Shown: piece by piece, positions 44,880 to 57,829 of the stretch
Position numbering within the stretch: the stretch's first letter is position 1
Layout: every line of letters starts with the position of its first letter
Assembly (NCBI RefSeq): GCF_036898095.1
Contig: NC_090741.1
Coordinates: forward strand, 20,821,101-20,885,100
Direction: 5' to 3'
DNA: 64,000 nt
Origin: Palaemon carinicauda
Lineage: Eukaryota; Arthropoda; Malacostraca; Decapoda; Palaemonidae
Made by a program: the position numbers and the translations under genes
The notes under the pieces: model-generated
Told to the model about the DNA's origin: nothing
The model's database searches: none
What the model saw: only the letters and a program-made list of their open reading frames with translations

Positions 44880-47190
44880 TTTAAAAAAAAAAAGTATAAA
44901 AGGCTTTAATGAAGCAAAATTGTCTTTTTAAAAATCATAATTTTGCAAGGTCAGCCACTCTGATCGACATTCTCCATCTACTTCTATTCTTCTTCACCAA
45001 GTACCATCTCAGTCATATGACTCCTCACCTCATAAATACATCTGTTCTACTGGCACCCCACAATCCTCCTCCCGATTTCTGGCATATTCTTAGCTCTCAT
45101 AAATGGTTCTACATCCTCTTTTCTTATTACATAGCTTTAGTATCTCAGTCAAGCTTCCTTGCCCTTCTGCTTTGCATTACATATACAATACATTCTTCCT
45201 ATACTTTGACTCTTCCACCTTCCCATTAATGATATTTCAGCAATCCATATCACTATCCTCGTCTATTTTCTTTCCAACAGTCATAGTATTCTTCCCTCTT
45301 GAGTGGCAAAGTTTCAGGCCTGTCTTATTAATTCTGATTTTGTGCCTTAATCTCATTTTCTTGTCCAAAAGACGTGCAGTGACTTCTCTTCCTTTAGCTA
45401 GGTTTTTCACTCCCTGCCTCAGTGCTTCCTCAGTACATCCCTCCAATGTGGTTATTGATCGTAAGTAGTTAACCTCGTTGTACTGTTTTAGCACTATCCC
45501 ATCTTCCACATCATGTCCTATAGTATACTACTAATCCTATCTCTGCCATTCTATAGTTTACTATAGATCCTTTTTTTCAAAGGATCTTTTCCTTGCTAAA
45601 AATCGTTCTTATCTCCTTTGTGTATGATATGATGACTAAATCATCTGCAAACATCAGTCCTATAATCCCTCATGCTTCTTCAACTCTGATGTGAAAGACT
45701 TGGGGCTGATCACTGATGGAATCCAGCCTTCACAGAAAAGGTCTCCAAATATTTTGTTTTTACATTGGTTCATGCTCCCTCATAAATCATCCTCACTAAC
45801 CTTACCAACTTCCGGTACTCCCTTCTTTCTGATAAACCAATAGACTAACTTTTTGGTGCCTTATCATATGCCTTTTTAAGATACATAAAACACATATAAA
45901 ATTTTGTGTTTCCTTCTAGATACCGCTCATGCTTTTGTCTTAGTTTAAACATAGCATTCATAGCACCCATACTCATGAACATTTATCATCTTTCTCAATC
46001 GTCCTTCAGATTTCATTTTTATTATCTTGAATACTTGCCCTAAAAGCTTTATTCCCCTATAGTTTCCATATTTTGGATTTTTTTTTCTTTTTTTTTTCTT
46101 TTTTTTTTTTTTTTTACAATTTAATCATCTATCTTTCCAGCTAGTTGGCAAATTCCTTGCATCCTAGAAGTTTTCCAATTATGTATACATCTCATTGCCT
46201 GGATATCCCAATGATTTAATAATTTCAATTGTGATCCCTGACTTTTCTGCAGCTTTGTGTACTTTTTTCTTTTAAAGAATTATCGATTTAAACAATCTCT
46301 CTGATGTTCGCTGCTGGTCCTGACACTGGACGAATATTTTCTAGTCCTTACTCTCGTATAGTCTTTTTAGAAATAGTTAATCCATCATCTCTTGACTTTC
46401 GTTTCATCAATTAAGATATTTTCATTTTTATCTCTAATAATTTCTTACTTCTACATCCTACCTGTCTTTTCTTCTCGATTCTGGAAATCTGTAAATTAGT
46501 TTTTCTCCCTCTGGTGTTTCCATCTTCTCACACTACTCTTCTGAATTTTCCCTTTGCAATCCCTACTAATCTCATTCTTTCCCTATTTGTCCGTCTATAT
46601 TTCATTGTTTGGTAGTTGTTATGTTCTTCCCACTCTGTTCCCTCTTCCTTTTCCTTCTAAGCCATCTAAACCTTTTGATTCCATCACCATGCTCCTTTTT
46701 CCTATAACTGTTTACCACTCGTCCTCCCACACACATCTACTGCTGCTGGCACCTCAATCTCTTTCATAACGTCCCATATTTTTTTCTGTTAATACTGACG
46801 TTCCATTCACATATCTTACTTCTCATCATGTTTCTACTTCGAAAGTTTAAAGGCCGCTCATGAATGACAGCAGACTCCCCCATAACCACCATCCTCAGCT
46901 TATAAAGATGGTGAGGTTGCAGAGACTAAAGAAACTTACAAATTTGAGCGTGACTCAAACCCCAGTCTGACAATTACTAGGCGGGGCAGTTCCAAATACA
47001 CCACCTCCACCCTCATTAACTCTCTTGCTTTCTTAATCTTCTGCTTACAAGTTTTGATCCTCCTATTCCAGGCAGAAGCTTTTCTTTTCGTTGTTGCTTT
47101 AGCCTCTAATTGTTTTAATTGAACTACAACAGATTAATTTGAAATAGCCAATCAACCCATAATAATTTTCTTGTGTTCTTTCCTAACCAA
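44880..47190 (-). pseudogene. Degenerate LINE, RT region, minus strand
   Basis: Read on the minus strand across frames: about 46000-45840 gives YLEGNTKFYMCFMYLKKAYDK (RT motif A; the usual Asp is Tyr), 45700-45620 gives GLMFADDLVIIS (the YADD-type box as FADD), and 45509-45237 gives NEVNYLRSITTLEGCTEEALRQGVKN ... KIRINKTGLK (thumb start). Upstream traces (ITIEIIKSLG...) run to about 46.3 kb and beyond. A SINE is inserted at 46.85-47.0 kb. All frames are broken. Confidence 0.65.
46852..47000 (-). repeat. tRNA-derived SINE, second family, partial
   Basis: Minus-strand match to the 44.5-kb SINE: AAAGGCCGCTCATGAATG, GGTGAGGTTGCAGAGAC and the B-box complement ACTCAAACCCC. A middle part is missing. 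Confidence 0.65.
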
Positions 47191-47394
47191 CACAAAACCA
47201 TTTGTTGTCTCGTTTTGTCCACTTTTCAAGTTACCAAATAACATCTCCTATACTCAGAATCTGTTTTCATGACTACAAAATTCATAGATCCTGCTAATTT
47301 CAACAGTGGTTCACTTTCCTGATTTTTTCTTCCGAAAGCTCTCCCCCGACGTATTCTTTCAAATATATTATACATCTCTCCTACATAAGCATTC

Positions 47395-48631
<1,237 letters not shown>

Positions 48632-49350
48632 CCTTTGGGTCAGAGAGTCACTTAGGAGAGGGAGAGGGAAGATGGCGAACTTAAGGCTGGAAAATCTCTA
48701 TCTGTCTGCCTAACACTAGAGGTTGCCTTATATGTAAAACCGAACTGCCTCCTGAAACTTCCCAACGAACTGGGAGGCATGGGAGGCCAGACAAAAAGCG
48801 TCAAGAGTTACCCAGTATCGCTCTCCTGAAAGCTACTCACGCCACGCCAGACGGCTCCCTCAGTCAGCTAACTCCGCCCACTCTTTGTCCCCAAAATAAG
48901 AAAAATATAACTTCCCATCACTAGGCTCTTTCATGAAATTTCCAAGGCACATGGGACTGAACATTCTCTCTGAAACCTGACGCAATACCTCCTTTGGGGC
49001 ATAGAGTCACTTAGAAGAGGGAGAGGGAAGATGGCGAACATAAGACTAGAAAATCTCTATCTGTCTGCCTAACACTGGAAGTTGCCTTGTATATAAATCC
49101 TAACTGCTTCCTGAAACTTCCCAACGAATTGGAAGGCGTGGGGGGCCAGACAAAAAGCGTCAGAGTTACCCAGTATCGCTCTCCTGAAACCTACTCATGC
49201 CACGCCAGACGGCTCTCTCAGTCAGCTAACTCCGCCCACACTTTGTCCCCAAAATAAGAAAAACATAACATCCTATCACTAGGCTCTTTCACAAAATTTC
49301 CAAGGCACATGGGACTGAACATTTTCTCTGAAACCGGACACAATACCTCA
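48632..49350. repeat. Tandem duplication, two copies of about 359 bp
   Basis: CCTTTGGGtCAGAGAGTCACTT (48632) recurs as CCTTTGGGGCATAGAGTCAC (48991). The copies stay alignable to about 49350 with scattered substitutions (GAGGGAGAGGGAAGATGGCGAAC, CGCTCTCCTGAAA, CTAACTCCGCCCAC in both). No coding frame is preserved between the copies. Confidence 0.88.
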
Positions 49351-49652
49351 TGAAATGTAAAAAAAAACATTACATAAGCCCTTGTTCCTATCGTGTATGA
49401 TCTGATAACACTCTCAAACAGATTACGTAAGACTTCGTAACTAAAGTATGTGAAATAAAAGTTCATTCTTAAAAATAACGTAAATTTACATATACTAAAT
49501 CGAATAAAGAATACAATTACCGACGAAAGTCTGACTTAATTTACATGATATACTTATATCTATATGAGAAGAACTCATCTTAAGAGCTGGCTAACCTCTC
49601 TTCAATGCACAAATAAAATATGAATAAAATCATTAATACACTAGCTTCTTAA

Positions 49653-49654
<2 letters not shown>
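49351..49654. other. No recognisable feature
   Basis: AT-rich linker with no ORF or repeat recognised. Confidence 0.3.
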
Positions 49655-49714
<60 letters not shown>

Positions 49715-49736
49715 GAGGACAACTGATGATATATAT

Positions 49737-49774
<38 letters not shown>

Positions 49775-49776
49775 TC
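49655..49776. repeat. (TA)n/(CA)n microsatellite
   Basis: TA tracts around a short insert (GAGGACAACTGATG) and a CA block, at the 3' end of the next LINE remnant. Confidence 0.9.
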
Positions 49777-49779
49777 ATA

Positions 49780-51660
49780 TATGTCATCAGTGGTACTAGT
49801 CCAAAGCAGAATGCAAAACAAAGGCCTCAGACTTGTCCTTCCAATTGTGTCTATTTGTGTCAGTCCAAAACCGCAAACTTTCTTAGTTCGTCAATCCATC
49901 GTCTTCTCTACCTTTACCTGTTTCTTTGTTTTGTTTTTTCTAATAATCCCTGGAGACTAATTCTGTCATTCTTAATGCCCATCGGTTGTCTGTAACTCTC
50001 ATTACATGCCCTGCCCATGTCCATTTATCTTTCTTACATGTTAGAATATCCTTTACTGTAGTTTTTTTCTTGTATCCATGTTACTCTTTTTCTGTCTCAT
50101 AGTGTCATTACCACCATTATTCTTTCCATAGCTCCTTAAGTTGTAACTAGCTTATGTTCTAGGGTTTCAATAAGTCTAAGTTTCTGATATATAAGTCAAT
50201 AATGGTAGGACCATCTCAGCACATACTTGTCTCTTTAGAGAAAGTGACATTCCCCTTTTCTTAGTCTTATTTTGTTTAACAAATGGTTTCTTCCATGCAT
50301 ATCTTTGTTCTAAATTAGGTCTCGTGTCCTGGCAAAACACGTACTGGGAGTCCTCAGTATTTATATTTATTAGCAATCTCTAGTGATTCGTCCATAATTT
50401 CTCTGCATTTTCATTGAATATTTCACTTACAATGATATTCAATCCTACATTTCTGCTTTTTCTATTCAAATCTTCTATCATGTTTTGTAATTAATCCCAT
50501 GATTCACTAAACACTACTTTGTCATCTGAAAATCTTGAGTCGTTAAGGTATTCCACATTGATATTAATTCCTACATTTTCCAAATCTATACTCTTAAAAA
50601 CTTCTTCTAGGCATGCTGTGAATAATTTACCTGAGAAGCCATCTCCCTGTGTAACTCCTTTCTCAACTGGATTCTCCTCATTATCTTTGTGTAGTTTTAG
50701 GATTGTTGTACTTGCCATAGTGATATCTTCAATTGTTCTAACCTAAGATTCTTCTATTTTTTTTTTCTTTTTTCATGAGTTTGCATTACTGCTTGGGTTT
50801 TTACAGAATCAAAAGCTTTCTCATAGTCTGTCATACTCTGTTGATTTTTCCCATACCTGGGCAATTACATATTAGGTGATATTTGTTTCCGGTCTTTTGA
50901 GTCTCTTTTTGTGAATCAGTATGACAATAAAGTTTTTCAAGCTATGCTTATAGAGCATTCTTGCATACCTTTGGCGTAGAGTTTAACCCATTTTACTCCT
51001 ATGACATCTATTATTAAATCAAATGTTAGGTCACCTTTCCCTTGTTTCGTAGCCTATTTCTATGATTTTTAATGCTTTCTTTACGTCTCCCACTGTTACG
51101 TTTGGTACAGACTCATGTGTTTTATTTTTGCCATTGGTGAAGTTATTTCTTATATTACTTTTGTATGGCATTGTATGGAAATCTTCTGCAATTCTTATTA
51201 CTCCATCTCTATTGTGGATAATATTTACATTTTCACTCTTTACAACATACATCAGTTTGATACCCGGTTCCAAGCATTATTTTTATCAATCTGATGCTTC
51301 TTCCTTGCTTAAGTGTTTCCTGAATTTTGGTCTGATTGTGTTAACAAGTATCTTGGGGGAGTTAGTTGTGTGTGTGTGATAGTTCTGCTAATTATATTTC
51401 ATCTCTTGGATTTTACCATCATTTCATATTTTTTTTCTTCAGTTTTTTGCCCTTTTTTGCATGATAACTTTCCATGATCTTGTTTAGAAACTTTTCCACC
51501 TATCTCTTTTGCGGATTCCAAAACAAGTTTTGTTAAATTACTGGTCATTACTTCTTTACTAGCTTCCAAATCATCATGTATTGGTATTAACTTTTTAGTA
51601 TTTTTAAATCAAACTCATCAGATTTTTTTTTTGTTGAAAAAGTTTTCATTTTATTTCTCA
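49780..51660 (-). pseudogene. Degenerate LINE, minus strand, RT to C-terminus
   Basis: Minus-strand order: 51273-51031 gives the pre-RT segment (FHTMPYKSNIRNNF ... VPNVTVGDVKKALKI). 50718-50491 gives RT (VEKGVTQGDGFSGKLFTACLEEVF ... SRFSDDKVVFSESWD; the palm box is FSDD where FADD is usual). About 50020-49790 gives the C-terminal WTWAGHVMRVTDNRWALRM tail, ending at the (TA)n. Many stops and frame changes. It is a different LINE family from the one at 2.6 kb. Confidence 0.72.
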
Positions 51661-51691
51661 AAATTAAATTTTCTCTCCCATTCCTGAGAGG

Positions 51692-52015
51692 TTTAAAGGC
51701 TACTCATGAATGGCCGAGGCAAGGGGCAGTGACATTGCCATATCAAACAGAACAATGCCCTAAAAACTGACCATATATACATATGATCAGCGATAAAGAC
51801 CCCTCTCCATCCAAGCTGTGACCAAGTAGGGCCAGGCAATGGCGGATGATGACTCAGCAGATACACCTACAGGCTCCCCCATAACCCCGATCCTTAGCTC
51901 ACAAGGATGGTGAAGTTGCAATGACCAAAGGAACTAAAGAGTTTCAGTAGGAATCAAACCCCATTCTGAAAATCACCAGGCAAGAACGTTACCAACAGGC
52001 CACAACAACCCTAAA
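51692..52015 (-). repeat. tRNA-derived SINE, second family, near full length
   Basis: Minus-strand copy. It runs from AAAGGCTACTCATGAATGGCC to AACGTTACCAACAGGCCACAACAACC, which is the complement of the tRNA-like head. The B-box complement is GGAATCAAACCCC. It matches 44.54-44.83 kb throughout. Confidence 0.75.
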
Positions 52016-52112
52016 TTTTGCTTTTCAGCATTCTATGATCACTTGACTTTAACTTATTTAAGACTGTTATATCCTTAGCTAAATTAACTTTTCACTGAGA
52101 ATAAACTGTGTG

Positions 52113-52291
52113 CGTATATATATATATATATATATATATGGCTTAGTCACTGTCTATACAAGCTTGCCGACCAGGGTTCGATTCCCGGCCGGAGCCAAGC
52201 TCTTGTCTTTGTGTGATTTCGCCTGGGGCTCTGATCCCGAGGTCGTTAAGAGAATCCAGACATTACTGTATCAAAAATATATATGGCTTAT

Positions 52292-52296
<5 letters not shown>
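52113..52296 (+). repeat. tRNA-like SINE (first family)
   Basis: Head TGGCTTAGTCACTG (A-box-like), B box GGTTCGATTCC in CAGGGTTCGATTCCCGGCC, then body TTTCGCCTGGGGCTCTGATCC and GAATCCAGACATTACTGTATC, ending ATATGGCTTATTTGAATATA. It is flanked by (TA)n on both sides. It is the cleanest single copy of the family found at 0.97-2.24, 30.5-32.9 and 34.66-34.88 kb. Confidence 0.75.

Positions 52297-52353
<57 letters not shown>
52297..52353. repeat. (TA)n microsatellite
   Basis: TA tract between the SINE and a minus-strand LINE. Confidence 0.9.
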
Positions 52354-52359
<6 letters not shown>

Positions 52360-54537
52360 CATCATCTCCTACGCCTGCATTAGAGATCATAGTTCTTTTA
52401 CATTTAAATGATTTCACCTCATTAATCCTTTCTCTTTCCAAGGATATTTTATCTTCAACTACATATTTAGTTCTCATTATCTCTTTATATCTCATACTTA
52501 GCTTGAGCCCAACCTCATGTGATATTTCATGCATCTGGTAAGCAAGCTTTACAAATCCTGTGGTGTTCTTCTGATAAGGAGAGCCTCATCAGCAAACTAG
52601 AGTCCAGCTAATTTCCTATTACCAATCCGTTCCAATCCTTCTGCACCATCCCCAACGGTTCTGTGCATTACAAAGTCCATGAGGAGGACAAACAGCATAG
52701 ATGACAACATATTCCCTTGAAGTACTCCACTGTTCAATGGAAATTTATCTGATAGGACTCCACTAACATTAACTTTGCACTTGTTATGCTCATGAACACT
52801 TAATCAAATATACATATTTATAAGGAACTCCATAATAATGCAGGACTCTCCACAAAATTGTCCACAAATGACATCAAAGTGGATTCTTATATTGTACACA
52901 TTGCTGTACATGTCTTAAAATGAATATTTGGTTAGTAGAACTTCTACCTTTCCTAAATCCTGCTTCTTCATCTCTCAGCTTCTCATCAATGTTTCTTAGT
53001 AGTTTCTTTAGAATGAGCATATTATATATTCTGATGACAACTGACGTGAGTTTGATGCCTGTAATTATTGCAGTCAGTTAGATTTCCCCTTTTTTTTGCC
53101 ATTTTACCAACACTCCTAACTCATGTACATTAGGTTTTGCCCTTTCATGCCACATTCAACGAAATAATCTCGTAAGTATTCTGGGAGTCAATTCATTTTC
53201 GATCAATAGCATCTCAGCAGATATTCCATCATAACCAGGGGCTTTCCATCTCTTAACATTTTTAAGGATAGCTTCGACTTCAAACACACTGAATTCATTC
53301 ATGGGCACATGGAAGTCTTCCTTAGGTTCAGGTATATCAGTCAAATTATTCCCTCCATGTCTCCTATTCATGACCTCGCTAAAGTGTTATCCAACGTTAC
53401 CTTTCTTCATCTTCATTTGTTATAAGAGATCTGTCTCTCGTTTTGATGGGTATGTGCTTCCTTTTCTTTGCCCCAGTAGAGATTTCATTAATAATTCTAT
53501 GAGGAATTATTATTACACCATAGCTACTCCGTGAATTCATAGCTTTGTCAGTTTCACCTGATTTACTGTCTAAATATTCTCTCCAGTTAATCCAGGCTTT
53601 TCTTTTGACTTCACTATCAATACTGGAATACTTAGCATGTTATACCTTGTAATTTTCCTTATATCCTGGAAAATTTTCACCAATCCACTTTTCGTCTTTG
53701 TCTCATTTTCATAGTATCACAAGTATCATTTAATATCCATGGTTTTCTCCTTGTAACTGCATATCTCAAAACTTCACTGCCAACTGACTGATATATGTTC
53801 CTAATATTACATTATTCTTCATTTATTGTCTGCTCTTCGTCTCCTGAATTCTCTAAAACTACAAATCGATTCCTACATTTAATTGCAAATGTTTTTGTGC
53901 TCATCTTCTAAAAGCTTATTTGTACCAAACCTAAATATTCTATTTACATATCTGTCGAGTGATTTCACTTTTAATTTCAGTGTGGCAATGGTGAGCTGGT
54001 GACTACTAACAATATCTGCACCTCAATAGCTTTTCACATTTCTCAGAGTCCTCCTTCTCTCTTTATTAATGGCTATGAAATGTATTTGATTTTTGTAATT
54101 ACCACATGGTGAAGTCCATTTATATTTGAGGGTGTCCTTGTGCTGGAAAAGAGTACCTCCAAATAACAAGACTGTTTTCTGAACAAAAACTTATGAAAAG
54201 TGCTCCATTTTCATTTACAGCTTCGCCAAGACCCTGAACACCTATCAAATTCTTGATACCTAGATTATTCCTTTCAAACTTTAGCATTGAAGTCGGCAAT
54301 CATAATTTTCATATTTCTCTCTAAGATCGTATCTATTACACTTTACCGTTCTTCATAGTATTCATCTTTCCTTTCTTCATGGGAATTATTTGTTGGTGTA
54401 TAGCAAACTATAATACTGATATTGCACAGCTTTGATTTAAACTTTGCAAGTAACAATCTACTATTTACGGCTCTCCATTCCATTAATGCTTTTTTTTTTC
54501 CTTGATGTTATCATCATTCCTACCTCTTTCGTTCTTA

Positions 54538-54602
<65 letters not shown>

Positions 54603-54760
54603 CCTTGGTCAACAATCTATTTACCAAACTCTTTCCAACGTTTTTCAATTAGAGCCAAGATATTCAGCTTTATTTCGTAAATTCATTCTCCTCTTGCTGT
54701 AACTTCGAAATCTGATTCATGATTCTTTTATTCCAATTACCAATTTTCAATTTTTCTTCA
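52354..54760 (-). pseudogene. Degenerate RTE-like LINE with endonuclease and RT, minus strand
   Basis: The 5' half (about 54480-53900) resembles the APE-type endonuclease of RTE-like LINEs: IIVCYTPTNNSHEERKDEYYE, MIADFNAKV and LTIATLKLKVKS in successive frames. Then 53371-53156 gives the RT entry (VEAILKNVKRWKAPGYDGISAEML) and 52534-52354 gives the RT end (VGLKLSMRYKEIMRTKY ... INEVKSFKC). Read on the plus strand it starts with (CATCAT)n, the LINE tail. A (TA)n tract at 54539-54601 interrupts the endonuclease side. Heavily decayed. Confidence 0.68.
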
Positions 54761-54783
54761 GTATTTATAAACCAGAAGAATCT

Positions 54784-55065
54784 TAGCACCCCGCTATGCT
54801 CGAGACTGGGAGCCATTCGGTCATTCTCGCTTTCCTTAGACTGACTAAATCCATAGAGGATTCATTGGCAAAATTCATCAAAGGATAGCCAGTTCCTTGT
54901 GATGTGCAGTGAATTCTAACTAAGGCAAGTCACTCCGACCACTCCATACTAATTCCAGTACGATCCTCCGCCTGGCATCAGGAGTAGAAGCCGAAGAGAC
55001 ACCTTGTCTATCTATTTAAACCCAATCTGTAACCCTGCTGCCAGTGACTTCGTGGAGATTTAGGG
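54784..55065 (-). repeat. Dispersed repeat related to 10.65-10.86 kb
   Basis: On the minus strand it contains CACAAGGAACTGGCTATCC and AATCCTCTATGGATTTAGTCA, matching the plus-strand copy at 10.79-10.86 kb. Likely the 5' region or a satellite of a LINE. Non-coding. Confidence 0.5.
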
Positions 55066-55160
55066 GGCCATTTCTTCCACACCCAAAGTTCTAGTTACTC
55101 CACCAAGTTGCTCATCCGCTTCTGTAACTGTTGGCAAACATGGCTTGCTATGGTATACCG

Positions 55161-55166
55161 CGTATA

Positions 55167-55243
<77 letters not shown>

Positions 55244-55244
55244 T
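55161..55244. repeat. (TA)n/(CA)n microsatellite
   Basis: TA tracts with a CACACACA block. Confidence 0.9.
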
Positions 55245-55942
55245 AGAAATAAATAAATACCTGTTTTGAAGTTTTAGATATATGTCTTGAAAATATATAC
55301 ATTTTCCTAATGTATTTTTGATACCTTGATTCCAAATATCGTTTCAACTGCCAAATTCTCACTCCGATAACTTGGATAATCTTAGGAAGAAAATAATGAC
55401 GAATGGCTCACTGACAAAAAAAATCCTTGAATGGGTCAGGATAATTTTTTCTTGTCATATAATTGTTGTTAATGATAAATGCAATGGTCTCTGGTGTGTA
55501 CATGGTGTCATTAGATTCATCTCCTCTAACGTAAACTGAAATATATACTATTTTTTTTTTCAGAAGAAATAGCTTTCCTTCTTTGCTAAAGGTTAAGCCT
55601 TTTCTTGTATGTTCGTCTTGAGTTATGGACAGAAGCAGCACAGTAGGTCCTAAAGCGTCAGAAAAAAAAAAAAAACCATAAAGATGCATTTCTGGAAAAG
55701 GAAAAATTCTACTGGAAAGAAGCAAACTTGTCCGAACGTGATGGCACTTGTAACGTTGAATGAAAAAATGTGTGGAATAGACATATCACAAATATTTTCT
55801 TTTTCTGTTTTGCACAATTTTCTTTTCCTTTCTTTATAAGTTATTTCTGGCACCTGTAGCCAGTGCTTAGCTAAGCTGTATTTTCATTGCATTAAAGAAA
55901 AACTGTTAAATCTGAGTATTAAAGAAACAGCGAAAATAATGT
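55245..55942. other. Unrecognised stretch
   Basis: Overlapping ORFs up to 105 aa have no recognisable domain. A-rich and T-rich runs are present. Confidence 0.35.
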
Positions 55943-55943
55943 A

Positions 55944-55974
<31 letters not shown>

Positions 55975-55977
55975 CAT

Positions 55978-56024
<47 letters not shown>

Positions 56025-56033
56025 TCATCATCA
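55943..56033. repeat. (ATT)n(AGT)n(ATC)n microsatellite
   Basis: Three successive trinucleotide repeats, likely the evolved tail of the LINE fragment that follows. Confidence 0.9.
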
Positions 56034-56385
56034 TCAAAGCTAACAACCCGGTTATAAGAGCAGAATGCTATAAGTCCAAAGGTTCTAGAATGAAAAGTAG
56101 CCCAGTTAAGAAAAGGCAATAAGAAAATAGCAAATAAAGTATATATAAGTAAAGAAAAAAATTATAAAATATTTCAAGTTTAGTAACAACATTAAAATTG
56201 ACTTGTCATATATACAGTAGAATGAAACTTATGTCAACCTCTTCAACATAGAAACCTTTGATGAGAGTTTGACTTCGGAAGTTCCACCGATTTAACAGCC
56301 AAATCAGGAAGAGTATTCCACAATCTGCTCACAGCCGGGATTAAACTTCTAGAATACTCTGCAGTGTTGAACCTTATGAAGGAGA
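56034..56385 (-). pseudogene. LINE 3' end fragment (same family as 2.35-4.0 kb)
   Basis: 56034-56240 matches the 3' UTR at 2.36-2.59 kb (AGCTAACAACCCGGTTATAAGAGCAGAATGC; TAGCCCAGTTAAG). 56240-56385 matches the last RT codons (ATTCCACAATCTGCTCACAGC; AAACTTCTAGAATACTC). It is 5'-truncated at about 56385. Confidence 0.75.
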
Positions 56386-56985
56386 ATGCAAGACTGATAG
56401 GCTCCTTTCACTGTTCACACTTGCCCGCACTTATACCAGGAACAGGATCGGACACGGATGAGGAATGAACCATTTACACACCGCACCGCACCGCACCGCA
56501 CAAGAGCTATAGAGTTTTGAAGACATGTACAAACGAAGACATTTATCATATCTTTATCTATTGATTGAAGATTGGCTCTAAAAGAAAAAAAAATGTGGCT
56601 CTGCAATCCTCAGCTCTGAGCTATGTACTTGGGATTTGTATGACTGGTAGGTCTCAATATTGTATGTGCAACCAAAACGTCAATAATAAGTTGGAAGCTT
56701 GTTAAAACATGATCATAATAATGCTAACGATAATGGCAATGACAATATGGAAAAAATTAGGATGTTTGTCTTGTCTATTTTATTTAATGCCACTAAGTCA
56801 GTTATCAAAAAGATAAACATTAATGGTTGCATTATATGACAGCCGTTTGATATAAATTCGTAAAGGTATTAAGAAACGTTAGGAAATATCTAAAAGAAGT
56901 TTAATTGGAATATATATATATATATAAACTTTCTGACCTTCAGTCTGTAAGCTGCTGCTTTTCCAGGCCTTTGTTTTTCAATCAC
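56386..56985. other. Unrecognised stretch
   Basis: No gene. It contains a short (CCGCA)-like run, CACCGCACCGCACCGCACCGC, near 56479, and (TA)n near 56910. Confidence 0.35.
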
Positions 56986-57320
56986 GCGGGGTGCATATCA
57001 CCCCACGAAAAAAATAAACATTGGCAACTCTGTGCTGGTAGCCACGAGTAGATCAGCGTTCCTTGCTGGGTTAGTCTCAAGGTTGCCCTAGGAGGGGGTG
57101 CACGTGTGTGTCTGGTGGTGTTTTTGTTGTTGTTGTTATTCTTGTTTTCGGTGCAGCACACCCCACATTAGTGTTCAGTACTATATGTCATGGGGTGACC
57201 CACACCCCACATATGTGTTTTAAGGTGTACATGGGGTGTATAACACCCCACTTTATGATATACTGGGGTGTATACCACCCCAGGTCTGTGTTATATGTCA
57301 GGCTACTGGGGTCCATCCCA
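56986..57320. repeat. Cluster of short GGGGTG-N5-CACCCC palindromes
   Basis: Near-perfect palindromes with about 5-nt loops: 56988-57004 (loop CATAT), 57232-57250 (loop TATAA) and 57263-57283 (loop TATAC), with looser ones at 57191-57209 and 57306-57321. A related palindrome lies at 60520-60536, on the other side of the piggyBac gene. They probably belong to the ends of that transposon. Confidence 0.7.
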
Positions 57321-57374
57321 GTTTTGTACTATATTGCTTATCCCAATTCCCTTAGTAAGTGTTAAAATTTTTGT

Positions 57375-57376
57375 TG

Positions 57377-57446
<70 letters not shown>

Positions 57447-57470
57447 TAATAATAATAATAATAATAATTA
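57375..57470. repeat. (ACT)n(AAT)n microsatellite
   Basis: ACT repeats change into AAT repeats. Confidence 0.9.
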
Positions 57471-57474
57471 ATTA

Positions 57475-57810
57475 CATTTCTTTCCAGGCATAAATAAATG
57501 TGTTTCAGGTTCTATTTACAATAAAACAAACAGACAATAAAATCAGTGGAATTCTAAAATAAAAGTGATGTATGACAGTGATTATGATAATTATTTACAT
57601 TTCTTTCCAGGCATAAATAAATGTGTTTCAGGTTCTATTTACAATAAAACAAACAGACAATAAAATCAGTGGAATTCTAAAATAAAAGTGATGTATGACG
57701 TGATTATGATAATTATTTACATTTCTTTCCAGGCATAAATGAATAAGTTTCAGGTTCTATTTACAATAAAACAAACAGACAATAAAATAAGTGGAAGTCT
57801 AAAATAAAAG
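57475..57810 (+). repeat. Three tandem copies of about 120 bp upstream of the piggyBac ORF
   Basis: Each unit starts ACATTTCTTTCCAGGCATAAA (57474, 57597, 57717) and runs through ACAATAAAACAAACAGACAA. Between units 1/2 and 2/3 sits GATGTATGACAGTGATTATG (second copy lacks two bases), which also occurs inside the coding sequence at 58018-58040. Each unit contains acceptor-like TTTCTTTCCAG. Confidence 0.88.
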
Positions 57811-57829
57811 TGTCCCAAAAACAGTGAAA

